Positions 6,131 to 14,786 of a stretch of 51,854 bases of DNA are shown here, in pieces. The position numbers were made by a program, and so were the translations under genes. The notes under the pieces were generated by a model, which had not been told where the DNA came from, ran no database searches, and saw only the letters and a program-made list of their open reading frames with translations. The DNA comes from a virus, in the IMG/VR virus record IMGVR_UViG_3300020182_001863, positions 1 to 51,854 of that record, one strand, 5' to 3'. Position 1 is the stretch's first letter. Each line of letters begins with the position of its first letter.

Positions 6131-6955
6131 CTAAGAAAAAATATTGTTTATATTGCCTTCAAATATAAAATGTCCAGTGTGGTCTAATTTTACCAAAGGA
6201 TCAAGCCATATCTTACCATCAAGATTTTGCCATCGTCTACAAAACGCATAGTCTTCTGAAAGATATCTTTTTGTATCAGATTCTAGATATGTATCAAAGA
6301 ACAAGTATGTCCATTTTGCAAACTCTGGATCCATATTCAAATCGTTATTAAAATAGAGATCGGGATATTCTTCAATCATTTTCATAATCACTTCACGTTT
6401 GATTAACATGAAACCTGTTGCGGCATCTTTTAATTCTGTGAGACCATCTGTCATTTGTATTTGTGGTTCATCGTTATCTAAATGATATTTAAAATTAAGT
6501 GCATAGTTTGAACCAACTGAATTTAATAAGTTTGCATCAATTGATGTATTATTTACAACATTATGTTTTATATTATTCCAGTTCAAATCTTTTTTAGGAT
6601 ATGCACCAACAATAATATCTTTATCATGTTGTAGCATATGTAAGATATCAAGTGCATCAAAATTTATATCTGCATCAATAAACATCATATGTGTTGCTTC
6701 TGGATTAGCCATGAAATATGCTACCATATGACATCTAGCACGTGATACTAAACTTTCGTTTGCACTGGTAGTCAGGGAGTATGGGATTTCATGTTTTGTG
6801 AACATCATATGTGCACGTGTCCATGATCTAAAAAACGGTTCAGTTACTTGTCCGCCATAACAAGGGGTGCAGTAATGTACATGTGTTTTTCGTATGAAAT
6901 CTAAATCAATTTCTTTTCTAAATTGCAGGCAATGCTCTAATGCGCTATTGTTCAA
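6131..6955 (-). CDS. Glycosyltransferase, GT-A fold (Anp1/GT25-like)
   Basis: 274 residues. HVHYCTPCYGGQVTEPF near residue 26 is the nucleotide-sugar strand. MMFIDADINF (about 90-99) supplies the D-x-D metal/sugar motif. DGLTELKDAATGFMLIKREVI and a C-terminal SEDYAFCRRW...LDHTGH match GT-A enzymes annotated in marine myophages. It transfers a sugar from a nucleotide donor; the acceptor (virion protein, DNA or host glycan) is unknown. No ATG is available, so a TTG start at 6955 is used, with a weak GCGGA site upstream. Promoter at 6991-7019. Confidence 0.75.
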   Translation of the reverse strand: MNNSALEHCLQFRKEIDLDFIRKTHVHYCTPCYGGQVTEPFFRSWTRAHMMFTKHEIPYSLTTSANESLVSRARCHMVAYFMANPEATHMMFIDADINFDALDILHMLQHDKDIIVGAYPKKDLNWNNIKHNVVNNTSIDANLLNSVGSNYALNFKYHLDNDEPQIQMTDGLTELKDAATGFMLIKREVIMKMIEEYPDLYFNNDLNMDPEFAKWTYLFFDTYLESDTKRYLSEDYAFCRRWQNLDGKIWLDPLVKLDHTGHFIFEGNINNIFS

Positions 6956-6990
6956 TTTCTATCCGCTTCATTAATTTATAGTTAGATTAT

Positions 6991-7019
6991 ATTCTACACG
7001 ATTCTAAAGTATTTGTCAA
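6991..7019 (-). promoter_or_regulatory. Sigma70-type promoter for the glycosyltransferase gene
   Basis: TTGACA (7014-7019), 17-bp spacer, TAGAAT (6991-6996). The spacer contains GAATC one base out of register with the ACGAATCA class. TGA of the upstream stop codon is part of the -35 box. Confidence 0.65.
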
Positions 7020-7693
7020 CTTCTTTGATCTTTAATCCAATTCTTGGCCGGTGGCATAGATGGCGGCTTATTTAAAAATTTATCAATTGCTCTATCAACT
7101 TCTAAGAAATTTGCTTTACGTTCTGGATCTTCTAGTCCACCAGAGTTATCAACAATATGAAAATTTCCTGCACCGAATAACTGTTGGAACTTCATAAGAT
7201 TCTGCTGTACTGCTTGCCACATCTTAGTTACTTGTTCTCTTGGTAAACTTCTAGGACGATTTTCATTACGATCTTGTGCAACATCTTCACTCGTATTAAC
7301 AAACAACATCATTGTTTCATAGCCAAGTTCTTTTAGTTGTTCACTTGCTTTTTGAACTTTTGCTACATCTTTACCAGTGCCATCAATAATAAGCCCTAGA
7401 CGGCCTTCGATATGTAATTGTTGTTTATTTTTTGTAATCTGTTTTGCACGATTACGAATTTCTTGACCTTCATCAGAATAGATATCATCTGGAGTCAATT
7501 CTTTTCCTGCTTTGTTCATCATATATTCGTAAATGTCATCTGAATTTACTGTTCTGAGCCCAGTACCTTGGAGCATCTTATTAGCAACAAAACTTTTGCC
7601 GCTACCTGGACCGCCTGCTAAGAATACTGCTTTGAAAATATGAGGATCATTCACGCCCTCTTCCATAGATTGTATGATTTCTTCTATTTTCAT
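7016..7693 (-). CDS. P-loop kinase (AAA_33/zeta-toxin/polynucleotide-kinase-like)
   Basis: 225 residues. Walker A GGPGSGKS at 27-34, then a lid/substrate region with NRAKQITKNKQQL, LIIDGTGKDVAKVQK (Walker-B-like), LFVNTSEDVAQDRNENRPRSLP (Arg-rich lid) and HIVDNSGG. This is the order of small nucleoside/polynucleotide or zeta-type kinases. It phosphorylates a nucleotide, nucleic-acid end or nucleotide sugar in the cytoplasm. It is under a late box at 7727-7734, so it may act late or be packaged. CGGAGATTATA precedes ATG. Confidence 0.75.
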   Translation of the reverse strand: MKIEEIIQSMEEGVNDPHIFKAVFLAGGPGSGKSFVANKMLQGTGLRTVNSDDIYEYMMNKAGKELTPDDIYSDEGQEIRNRAKQITKNKQQLHIEGRLGLIIDGTGKDVAKVQKASEQLKELGYETMMLFVNTSEDVAQDRNENRPRSLPREQVTKMWQAVQQNLMKFQQLFGAGNFHIVDNSGGLEDPERKANFLEVDRAIDKFLNKPPSMPPAKNWIKDQRS

Positions 7694-7726
7694 TATAATC
7701 TCCGATTAGATAATACTATTATAGTG

Positions 7727-7734
7727 TATTTATC
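7727..7734 (-). promoter_or_regulatory. Late promoter box (GATAAATA)
   Basis: GATAAATA followed by CAC, 34 bp upstream of the P-loop kinase start, overlapping the last codons of the 708-residue gene. Confidence 0.65.
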
Positions 7735-9856
7735 TAGGTCCTAGAATTGATTGAGATTTAATGGATTCCCATGTTTTATTAATATTTTCGATTTTAGGCA
7801 CGATTCTATCAATAACTCTTTGTTGTGGTGCCTTAACTTCATTTATATAGTATCTACGAATTTGTTCTTCTTTAGAGTTATCTAAATCGCCACCTGGTGA
7901 TTGATATACAAATTTATCTCTTACTTTATACAAGGCTCTTAGTGTCTTCTTATGTGATAGTAGTTCTTCTTCTAGAATTATCACTTGTCTTCTTTGACCT
8001 TCTTGGAAATATGTCTTTGTTGATCCTATATAATTTCTTATATCAGAAAGTATTGTTCGTATTAATTTCTGTTGTGCCTGTACTTGAACTGCAATTTGTG
8101 GTCGCCATTCTGATTTTTCAACTTGTGCACGAACTGGTAATGTTGCTAATTTTCTATTTTTATTATCGTAAATAGGCTCGTTTGCAGATGTATTGATTAT
8201 ACTTGCGTCACTCGTATTTGATGATAATTCAGGACTTAGTGCATCACTACGGGTTAAACTATCTGCTATCGGTTTTACAGAATTACCGGCTGTTGTCAGT
8301 GAAGCCAAATCTGATACACTTCCCACTGAGTTACCTAAATTTCCTATCTGACTCGTTAAATCAGAAAGATCACTTGGAACAAGATTAGGTATAGACTGTA
8401 ATCCACCAGAAATAATTCCATCTAAGTTTGATATGCTAGGAATTGAATCTATCTGTGGCAATCCTAGTTGTGATGGTTGTCCTAGTCCCAATGTTGAGGA
8501 TGTATTTTCTATATTATCACTCAATGATGGAGCAGGGTCTAAATCATGTAAATATCCATCAATAGGCTCATATAACTTTGCGGCTTCACTAAATGGAGTT
8601 TGCGGTACACCTGGTAATCCACTTGCTATCGATTTAGCATCACCCATAATTGCGTCTACTTCGCCAACGAATGCTCTTGGATCTGGTGCAGTGGGAATAT
8701 TAAATTCTGGTAATCCAGTAGGAAGCGGAGCATTAAGTAATCCCGCTGCACTTTTTAATGCTGGTGAACCAGTATTCATTAGTACTGATAATTTGCAAGG
8801 ATCTAGCATTGCTGCTGCCATTGCTATTGATGCAAGTTTGTCAGAAATTTGAACTGCCATATCTGCAATTTTTGAAATCTCTCCTAGTATTTGATTAGTA
8901 ACACTAGAAACTGCATTTAATGCACTAGCGGCAATATCACCTAAATTACCCAGCATGCCTTTAATGTCAGGTAAAAATCCTATAACATTTGATAATGCTT
9001 CATTAACTTTAGATGTTATTCCATTTATTAGTGAACTAATGTTATCTGATATATTTCCTGTTAATCCTGAAATTAAACCAGAAATATCACTAGTTAGAGT
9101 ATTAAACATATTAATAACACCTACTTCATTTAAAATATTAAGCAGTTGATCTTTTGCTGTACCTAGGATATCAAATGCACTATCAAAGCCACCAGACATT
9201 ATGCCCATTAATTCATTAAACAAACTACAACTATTATCTTGCTCTCCAAAACTTTTATTGAGACCTGATAACATATCTGCATCTTGTAATGTTTGCGGCA
9301 AATCAGATATTTGACTAGAAGTATGTGTATTTAGACTAGCAAACATACTTAATGCATTATTTCCTAGAGAACTTGCAGCAAGTATTCTATTAAAATCTAA
9401 ACCGGTATTAGAAAGAACACCTGCAATAATCGTACTTTTTGCAAGTTCTGTGCCACCTAAGGTAGGATTATTCAATAGTGAAAATGAATCATTTGCGGCA
9501 TTTAATGAATTAAAGCCGGGACTTGAATTAAATTCAGTAAAATCAGCAGTTCCATTTGATGCTATTTGCGCGTATGGATTAGTAAAATTATTCTCTTTAA
9601 GTTCATTTGAAATTATTGAAAGTGCTTGTTTTCTATTGAATTGCTCTTCTGCTGCATTTAATTCTGCCAGTTTACTGGGTGATAAATTAATATTATTAGT
9701 TTCACTGTAATATGATGCTGGAGTGTTTACTGTTTCTCCTAAACTATTTAAAATAGTATCAGATGCTCCAGGAACATTTGATCCTGTTAGACTTCCGCCA
9801 CCTCTTCTTAAAAATTCTTGATATAATCTTTCAAATTCTGCTTCGCTCAATGCCAT
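7730..9856 (-). CDS. Large tail/baseplate-associated protein (708 aa)
   Basis: Ser/Asn/Leu/Gly-rich protein. It is built of many short hydrophobic-Gly-Asn segments (LGNLGDIAASALNAVSSVTNQ, DLTSQIGNLGNSVGSVSDL) that look like an extended fibrous or coiled helical region between about 230 and 540. It ends in a charged helical C-terminal domain (about 570-708) with PVRAQVEKSEWRPQIAVQVQ. No enzyme motif. Directly downstream of the PAAR gene in the same operon, so a virion role near the tail spike or as a needle-associated or injected protein is the best guess. Confidence 0.6.
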   Translation of the reverse strand: MALSEAEFERLYQEFLRRGGGSLTGSNVPGASDTILNSLGETVNTPASYYSETNNINLSPSKLAELNAAEEQFNRKQALSIISNELKENNFTNPYAQIASNGTADFTEFNSSPGFNSLNAANDSFSLLNNPTLGGTELAKSTIIAGVLSNTGLDFNRILAASSLGNNALSMFASLNTHTSSQISDLPQTLQDADMLSGLNKSFGEQDNSCSLFNELMGIMSGGFDSAFDILGTAKDQLLNILNEVGVINMFNTLTSDISGLISGLTGNISDNISSLINGITSKVNEALSNVIGFLPDIKGMLGNLGDIAASALNAVSSVTNQILGEISKIADMAVQISDKLASIAMAAAMLDPCKLSVLMNTGSPALKSAAGLLNAPLPTGLPEFNIPTAPDPRAFVGEVDAIMGDAKSIASGLPGVPQTPFSEAAKLYEPIDGYLHDLDPAPSLSDNIENTSSTLGLGQPSQLGLPQIDSIPSISNLDGIISGGLQSIPNLVPSDLSDLTSQIGNLGNSVGSVSDLASLTTAGNSVKPIADSLTRSDALSPELSSNTSDASIINTSANEPIYDNKNRKLATLPVRAQVEKSEWRPQIAVQVQAQQKLIRTILSDIRNYIGSTKTYFQEGQRRQVIILEEELLSHKKTLRALYKVRDKFVYQSPGGDLDNSKEEQIRRYYINEVKAPQQRVIDRIVPKIENINKTWESIKSQSILGPR

Positions 9857-9861
9857 ATTAT

Positions 9862-10167
9862 CTATCCATTTACAATAACTTTTTGTGCACCAGTTGCTAC
9901 TTTAATTCCACATGAATGCGAATCATTAACTCTACCGAGCTGCTTACCATTTACATAAACATTAGGTGAACCTTGTACTAGTGGCGTAACATGTGGAATA
10001 CATGATGGAGGTGATCCCACATAGATAGAGTGTGGAAAAGTAACATCAGTAACACGGTATGCAAGTTTACCTTCAATAATAACATTGTTACTGCCCATGC
10101 CGCATTTTCCTGGAGGACAGGGCGAGTGAGGTGTTAACATATCAGTTGTTCTTGCGGCTGCTGGCAT
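9862..10167 (-). CDS. PAAR-domain spike-tip protein (T4 gp5.4-like)
   Basis: 101 residues, close to T4 gp5.4 (97). MPAAARTTDMLTPHSPCPPG at the N-terminus, then repeated beta turns with VYVNGKQLGRVNDSHSCGIKVATGAQKVIVNG. Potential metal ligands are His14, Cys17 and Cys22 at the start and His and Cys in HSCG near residue 83, as in PAAR cones that bind Zn or Fe. It would cap the gp5-type spike and sharpen it for outer-membrane piercing. ATG overlaps the previous stop (TAATG). Confidence 0.85.
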   Translation of the reverse strand: MPAAARTTDMLTPHSPCPPGKCGMGSNNVIIEGKLAYRVTDVTFPHSIYVGSPPSCIPHVTPLVQGSPNVYVNGKQLGRVNDSHSCGIKVATGAQKVIVNG

Positions 10168-10478
10168 TATGTAATTAATCCTGTTTTCTCGGGTACAACA
10201 AGTCCTGACGTTGCAGCACGATATGACTGGGCAGTATCATCATTTGTTTTCATTATAGCAATAATATGATGGCGAGTAATAGTCACTTCACCTTGACTTG
10301 CACCAGTTACAGTAAATGCTTGAAATGTTACTCCTTGTTGACTAAAGGCAATAGTCAATGGTTGAGATAAGACCACATGTGTTTCTTCTTCTCTTATCAA
10401 CTTTCCTAAAACTTCTTGCCCGCCCGGAAGAGCAATAGTAACAATATCATTTTGTTTAAATTTTGGTTGTACTAACAT
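10167..10478 (-). CDS. Small virion-type beta protein (LSm/SH3-like barrel suspected)
   Basis: 103 residues. N-terminal half FKQNDIVTIALPGGQEVLGKLIREEETHVVLSQPLTIAF resembles an Sm/SH3 barrel; the tail is polar. AGGAAAAT precedes ATG, and an AATAAATA late-like box is at 10504-10511. Translationally coupled to the PAAR gene, so an assembly or baseplate role is likely. The fold call is tentative. Confidence 0.55.
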   Translation of the reverse strand: MLVQPKFKQNDIVTIALPGGQEVLGKLIREEETHVVLSQPLTIAFSQQGVTFQAFTVTGASQGEVTITRHHIIAIMKTNDDTAQSYRAATSGLVVPEKTGLIT

Positions 10479-10503
10479 ATTTTCCTCATTCTGCTGTATA
10501 AAT

Positions 10504-10511
10504 TATTTATT
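10504..10511 (-). promoter_or_regulatory. Late-like promoter box (AATAAATA)
   Basis: One mismatch from TATAAATA, 26 bp upstream of the 103-residue gene that starts the PAAR operon. Weaker than the other late boxes. Confidence 0.4.
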
Positions 10512-10531
10512 CTTTTTATTAACTATGTATA

Positions 10532-10975
10532 TTAAATATCTCTGAATTTTAATGTATCAATAATAAAATCTTTTGAAAAACGTTTTAATATGTCAATATC
10601 TTTGCTCACATCTTCTAATTTTTCAACAATACCATTGCGTCTGTTTAATATCCATCCGTCAACAACGCATATCAAATACATGTCTCCATAATACAAGTCA
10701 TGTATTAACATTAATTCTGGGTCTAAAGTAACGTCACTATGATAAACTGTATAGAAACATCCTAAACCATTTCCACTATTAGTATAGAATTGTTCACTGA
10801 TATATTCCCATACATCTGGCCATGTAGTTGGATTGTCATAATTAAATCCGTTATGGTGATAATTCAACTTTTTCCACCAGGTAACTACATCTTGTAAATT
10901 ATCTTTTGTAAAATCATTTTTTAACTGTAATCTAATTTGTCGCCACTCATAAAGTAGTGTAGATTTGTCTTTCAT
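10532..10975 (-). CDS. Hypothetical protein (147 aa)
   Basis: Trp/Tyr-rich globular protein (WWKKLNYHHNGFNYDNPTTWPDVWEYI, LGCFYTVYHSDVTL, DGWILNRRNG). No recognised motif. It resembles a family of small phage proteins with W-P-D-x-W-E segments. It starts directly after the stop of the fibre-like gene, so it is part of the late operon from 13192. Confidence 0.55.
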   Translation of the reverse strand: MKDKSTLLYEWRQIRLQLKNDFTKDNLQDVVTWWKKLNYHHNGFNYDNPTTWPDVWEYISEQFYTNSGNGLGCFYTVYHSDVTLDPELMLIHDLYYGDMYLICVVDGWILNRRNGIVEKLEDVSKDIDILKRFSKDFIIDTLKFRDI

Positions 10976-13168
10976 TTACATGGACCATCTCTTAACAGTA
11001 TAACTAATTTCTACATCATATCCAGCATCTTGCGTAAAATATATTTTTAAACGATCACCCTTTTCTACAGTAGCAGTTTGTGCTGAATTTACCAAATCGT
11101 TTACTACGGTAGTATAATCCCATAGAGGATCTTGGCTTGTAATTATTACATCATCCCCATCTTGCTTCGTTTTCCCTACAAATCCGCTTGAGTTCAGTGG
11201 CGTTTCAAACCAATTATTAATTGCTAACTCTGTTTGATTTGTAACACGTATTATATCTTCACGTTTTACATCAAATTGAATATTAGAAAATTCTACTTCC
11301 GGTGCCACTGGTGGCGCAGGTACCGCTGGCGGTTCAGGATACAATGGGTTAGGATACATCTCTGCTATACCATCTGTATTAAGATCCTGCCATAATTCTG
11401 TACTTTCATCTGTTAACTTAACTTGATTTACACCATGTGGATAACCATTTATTACTTTTATGGTACCAGTTCGCAAGAATAGATTTCCTGCACTAATACT
11501 TTTTTGTTTTAATGAATAGTCAATAAAAAATGTGCTACAACTGTCAAAATGATAACTTAAAAAAGTATCATGTTCAATTGAATAAAGTTTTTTGAATAAA
11601 CTAGAACGTTTACCACTATGATGTGAATGTGATGATAGATGCTGGTCTGCAAATAATTGATTATACGTATTTTCTGTTAGAACTTCAACATTTCGGCGAG
11701 ATCGTGCATAATATGGTGCTTCAAATTCAGGTACGTCTATAAATTCAACATTTACGGTATCAGCAAAATCTACATCTGATGGACTACCAATTAATGATTT
11801 AGTATAGTAATATTCTCTATGCATATTATTATAGTTATATAAGGTATAATCATTCGTTCCTGCTTGATCACGTTCCTTAATAAAGATAGTGGCATTATTT
11901 AATGTTAAATCTGGTAATGCCCATACTAATTGATACTCTAATAAGTTCAGTGATGCCAATGCATCAGATGCATACACAGGTAATGTGGTATCATCATATC
12001 TATAATAGTTGTTAACTTCTTCTAATGTCATTGACGAAAGAATACTATTTACTGGAACATCTGCAATTCTAGGAGATAAAATATCAAATTCAGAAAGAAT
12101 TAATTCTAATCCATTCTGTATATCTCGACTATAATCTATGTAGTAATCATTATTTACAAGAGGAGTTCCATCACTGCGTACATTTGGAATTGCAATTGGA
12201 GTATCTGATATATTTTGATTATCTACATCAGTTGTTCTAAATTGAAAATCTTGATCACCGGTGCCTAAAAGTTGCCACGTTATGTTGCTTTTATACCAAT
12301 ATGTAACTCTATCTGGACCGGTAATTACTGCAACATCACCTTCCAATCCAAGACTACTGACTGGAGAATTTGTGGTATAATCTATACTTGCATTTAGAGG
12401 ATCATAATTAAGAACATAATCAATAACTTCTGGTATCCACTCAGTATTATTCCACTTAAATAGTCCGAAGTTAGATTTATTCATATAAGTTGAGTTGTTA
12501 TTTGGAGCAATATCCTGTGATGGCATTGCTGCACCATGTCTCATATATAGTGATGTGACAGTTACATCTCTTACTGAGTCATAATATGACGATGTGACAA
12601 TTCCTTGTGTGTAATCTTCAACTCCGATTACTTCTAGTACTTCGCCATTACCGTTCAATGGTCCAACTGCATTAGATTTAAATTTTACATTTACTACATT
12701 ATCGCTTGCGCCCATTATATAGTAATCAGTGTTGCCTAATTCTTTTATGATATAAGTTTTACCAGGATCAATTTCCGATGATGGAATTCTGTGGTCATCA
12801 TATAAAAATCTTTTTAGATAAATTGTTTCACCTGGCGATAAATTTACATTTCCTTTCCATTCTACATTATGTAGATAGAAATGCATTGCCCGAATTAAAG
12901 CATCAACATCGTTGACATTACGAATTACTAAGTCTTCGTCAACTGTTAGTCCAGGTTCTGGATTATTTGCACTATCCAACCAAGACTGAATAACTGCATG
13001 TGCATTTTCGAATGCACCAAATTGAACTTCGTCAATCGCATCATCTATACCAACGAATAACTGATTCGTATCTATAGTGAATCCCATTTCGCCAGTTTCA
13101 AATGTGTCAACGCCGATTTCTTCACGTAAACCGCGTCTTAGTAGAATTTTTACGTTTGTTATAGCCAT
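10976..13168 (-). CDS. Tail-fibre/structural protein with Mtd-like N-terminal domain
   Basis: 730 residues. The first 50 residues (VKILLRRGLREEIGVDTFETGEMGFTIDTNQLFVG) match the repeat found at the N-terminus of tail fibres and major tropism determinant proteins, where it attaches the fibre to the virion. The rest is a long Asp/Asn/Tyr-rich beta region without catalytic motifs. A Pro-rich linker lies near residue 615 (PLYPEPPAVPAPPVAPEVEF), followed by a C-terminal beta domain. Probable fibre or adhesin. Clear late box 24 bp upstream of ATG and ribosome site AGGAG. Confidence 0.75.
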   Translation of the reverse strand: MAITNVKILLRRGLREEIGVDTFETGEMGFTIDTNQLFVGIDDAIDEVQFGAFENAHAVIQSWLDSANNPEPGLTVDEDLVIRNVNDVDALIRAMHFYLHNVEWKGNVNLSPGETIYLKRFLYDDHRIPSSEIDPGKTYIIKELGNTDYYIMGASDNVVNVKFKSNAVGPLNGNGEVLEVIGVEDYTQGIVTSSYYDSVRDVTVTSLYMRHGAAMPSQDIAPNNNSTYMNKSNFGLFKWNNTEWIPEVIDYVLNYDPLNASIDYTTNSPVSSLGLEGDVAVITGPDRVTYWYKSNITWQLLGTGDQDFQFRTTDVDNQNISDTPIAIPNVRSDGTPLVNNDYYIDYSRDIQNGLELILSEFDILSPRIADVPVNSILSSMTLEEVNNYYRYDDTTLPVYASDALASLNLLEYQLVWALPDLTLNNATIFIKERDQAGTNDYTLYNYNNMHREYYYTKSLIGSPSDVDFADTVNVEFIDVPEFEAPYYARSRRNVEVLTENTYNQLFADQHLSSHSHHSGKRSSLFKKLYSIEHDTFLSYHFDSCSTFFIDYSLKQKSISAGNLFLRTGTIKVINGYPHGVNQVKLTDESTELWQDLNTDGIAEMYPNPLYPEPPAVPAPPVAPEVEFSNIQFDVKREDIIRVTNQTELAINNWFETPLNSSGFVGKTKQDGDDVIITSQDPLWDYTTVVNDLVNSAQTATVEKGDRLKIYFTQDAGYDVEISYTVKRWSM

Positions 13169-13184
13169 TTCGTGTAACTCCTAG

Positions 13185-13874
13185 TTACATGTATTTATCA
13201 AAATACTCTTGAACTTTATTTGCCCATTGCAAGGAGTAGTTATCAAATTCTTCACCTTCTACTACAAACTCTTGGTAATTTCCTAAATTATCTGCCTCTG
13301 CATCCCATCCAATCATCATAATAACAATTGTACGAATATTTGTTCCATATAATTCATTATGAGCGGCTGCATATGCTGCACCTTGTAAAAAATAATCGTC
13401 GATCCATGCCCGCTTTTTTGGCTTACGAGTTGTTTTAAAGTCAACAATTGCTTGCTGTCCTTTATATACACCAATGCAATCAGCAGTTCCAGCATATAAA
13501 CCAGGATAATATAATGGTACTTCTGTGCCCCATACCTCATTAATTTTACTTAGTCCAGATGAAATTACAATATCTGATAGTTCTTTTGCCATCTGATGTA
13601 TTAGATTACTACCAGACGGGCGATCTTCTTCTAAAATAAATTTCTCTAAATGTAAGTGTACCTGAGTGCCAATACCTGTGGCAAGGCGCATAATACGGTC
13701 CGCCTCTTCGTTGCCAACACGTTTTCGCCATTCATGAATAGCGGCTTTATCTGCAAGTGCACTTAAAACTGTCGTGACACTAGGCAAAGGTTTCCCGTCA
13801 GGTGTTTGATAATGTCTAGAGCCATTAACATTAACACGGGACAAAGGAGCATATGAATAAGTTTCTTTTAACAT
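13185..13874 (-). CDS. PD-(D/E)xK exonuclease (Cas4/RecB-type)
   Basis: 229 residues. LPSVTTVLSAL at 30-40 and G-x3-H at 69-73 (GTQVH) are the N-terminal RecB-nuclease-like motifs. AGTADCIG gives D132; D145-F-K147 completes the (D/E)xK core, followed by Q/Y (FLQGAAYAAAH, motif QxxxY-like). Such enzymes are common in T4-like marine phages and probably trim DNA ends in recombination or host DNA breakdown. Own sigma70 promoter at 13881-13909. The late box of the next gene lies inside its 3' end. Confidence 0.85.
   Translation of the reverse strand: MLKETYSYAPLSRVNVNGSRHYQTPDGKPLPSVTTVLSALADKAAIHEWRKRVGNEEADRIMRLATGIGTQVHLHLEKFILEEDRPSGSNLIHQMAKELSDIVISSGLSKINEVWGTEVPLYYPGLYAGTADCIGVYKGQQAIVDFKTTRKPKKRAWIDDYFLQGAAYAAAHNELYGTNIRTIVIMMIGWDAEADNLGNYQEFVVEGEEFDNYSLQWANKVQEYFDKYM
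13192..13199 (-). promoter_or_regulatory. Late promoter box (GATAAATA) for the fibre-like gene
   Basis: GATAAATACAT, located within the last codons of the exonuclease gene and 24 bp before the fibre-like gene's ATG. Confidence 0.7.
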
Positions 13875-13880
13875 AGAGTA

Positions 13881-13909
13881 ATATTATCATATAAATTTAG
13901 ACTTGTCAA
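13881..13909 (-). promoter_or_regulatory. Sigma70-type promoter for the exonuclease gene
   Basis: TTGACA (13904-13909), 17-bp spacer, TAATAT (13881-13886). The start is only a few bases from ATG, so the leader is very short. The -35 directly follows the terminator U-tract. Confidence 0.7.
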
Positions 13910-13941
13910 GAAAAAAGCGCAAGATATTATATCTTACGCTC
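13910..13941 (-). terminator. Terminator fused to the next promoter
   Basis: Stem AGCG-AAGATAT / ATATCTT-CGCT (13916-13940, one internal mismatch) with T6 on the minus-strand 3' side, which leads straight into TTGACA at 13909. Ends the operon 13971-16202. Confidence 0.75.
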
Positions 13942-13970
13942 TTATAATAATTATAATTCACTGAATAATA

Positions 13971-14465
13971 TTACAAATGCGGTTTTAAATCAGCAATCAT
14001 ACGATCTTTTGTATTTCTACGATCCAATTGAATTCCTAAGTTTTCATCTGCCCAAATATCAATTTCTTTTTTGGTCATTTTAGTAAAATCTGGAACAGTG
14101 TTTTCATTTGAAACTTCTTCTTTTGTTTCAATTATTACAGATACAGATGCATTTGTATCAACTGTAATTGGAGCAACGGTTTCTACTACCGCGTCTTTAA
14201 CTTTTTCAGAAACTGCAATTTCAATTTGTTCTTTTTCTTTTTTTAGTTTTTCTGCCGCGGCTTCTGCCTTTTTCTCTGCCATAAGTGCAGAATTTTTTCT
14301 TGCTGATTTATTTGCCAAAGTCTCCCGGCGTTTTTCTGCAACCTCTGGAGATAAAGTTTTTAATACTTCTTCTGATGTACTACTTTCAATAGATTTAATT
14401 ATGGTCTTCATTTCTTTCTTAGAAACTATTCTCGGCTCTTTACCGCCTTTAATTATAAGTGGCAT
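13971..14465 (-). CDS. Lys/Ala-rich coiled-coil protein (164 aa)
   Basis: Residues 20-90 form a highly charged Lys/Glu/Ala helix (KNSALMAEKKAEAAAEKLKKEKEQIE), a likely coiled coil. A Val/Thr-rich linker follows, and then a C-terminal SAP/Rho-like helical motif (FTKMTKKEIDIWADENLGIQLDRRNTKDRMIADL), seen in proteins that bind DNA. Late operon, coupled to the gene before it. It could be a head-core or internal protein; not shown. Confidence 0.6.
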   Translation of the reverse strand: MPLIIKGGKEPRIVSKKEMKTIIKSIESSTSEEVLKTLSPEVAEKRRETLANKSARKNSALMAEKKAEAAAEKLKKEKEQIEIAVSEKVKDAVVETVAPITVDTNASVSVIIETKEEVSNENTVPDFTKMTKKEIDIWADENLGIQLDRRNTKDRMIADLKPHL

Positions 14466-14785
14466 TATTTTATTCTCCTTGATGTTGCTTTCGTAGCAAG
14501 TTTTTTAACAGCTTCTTTAGAACTATCATCATTATCTGATGTAGGGACAAATTCTAATTCTATACTGCTATTAGTCGCACTATTAACATATTTACTATTT
14601 GTAAGTAAGTCAACTAAGCCTTCGATAGTTATCGAATGGCCAAGATCATTTAACTCGCGTACCATTATTTCAGTACCTATACTATTAATATCATTTGCTT
14701 TTAAGCGAACAAGATAAACATTAATATCATTCATAAGTTGAGACTTATAATTGTCATTTTCGCTTAAAAGTGTAGAAATTTTCAT
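14465..14785 (-). CDS. Hypothetical protein of late operon (106 aa)
   Basis: Helical N-terminus (LLSENDNYKSQLMNDINVYLVRLKANDIN), then a hydrophobic patch with G-HSITIEGLVDLL and an acidic/basic tail (NDDSSKEAVKKLATKATSRRIK). ATG overlaps its downstream partner's context; the spacing to the 471-residue gene is 1 bp. No known family recognised. Confidence 0.55.
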   Translation of the reverse strand: MKISTLLSENDNYKSQLMNDINVYLVRLKANDINSIGTEIMVRELNDLGHSITIEGLVDLLTNSKYVNSATNSSIELEFVPTSDNDDSSKEAVKKLATKATSRRIK

Positions 14786-14786
14786 T

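Noticed and set aside
8433-8852. Open plus-strand frame of 139 codons
   Set aside because: Antisense shadow of the 708-residue gene with no ribosome site or promoter; the same applies to the plus-strand frames at 497, 14071, 20641, 33439 and 50556.
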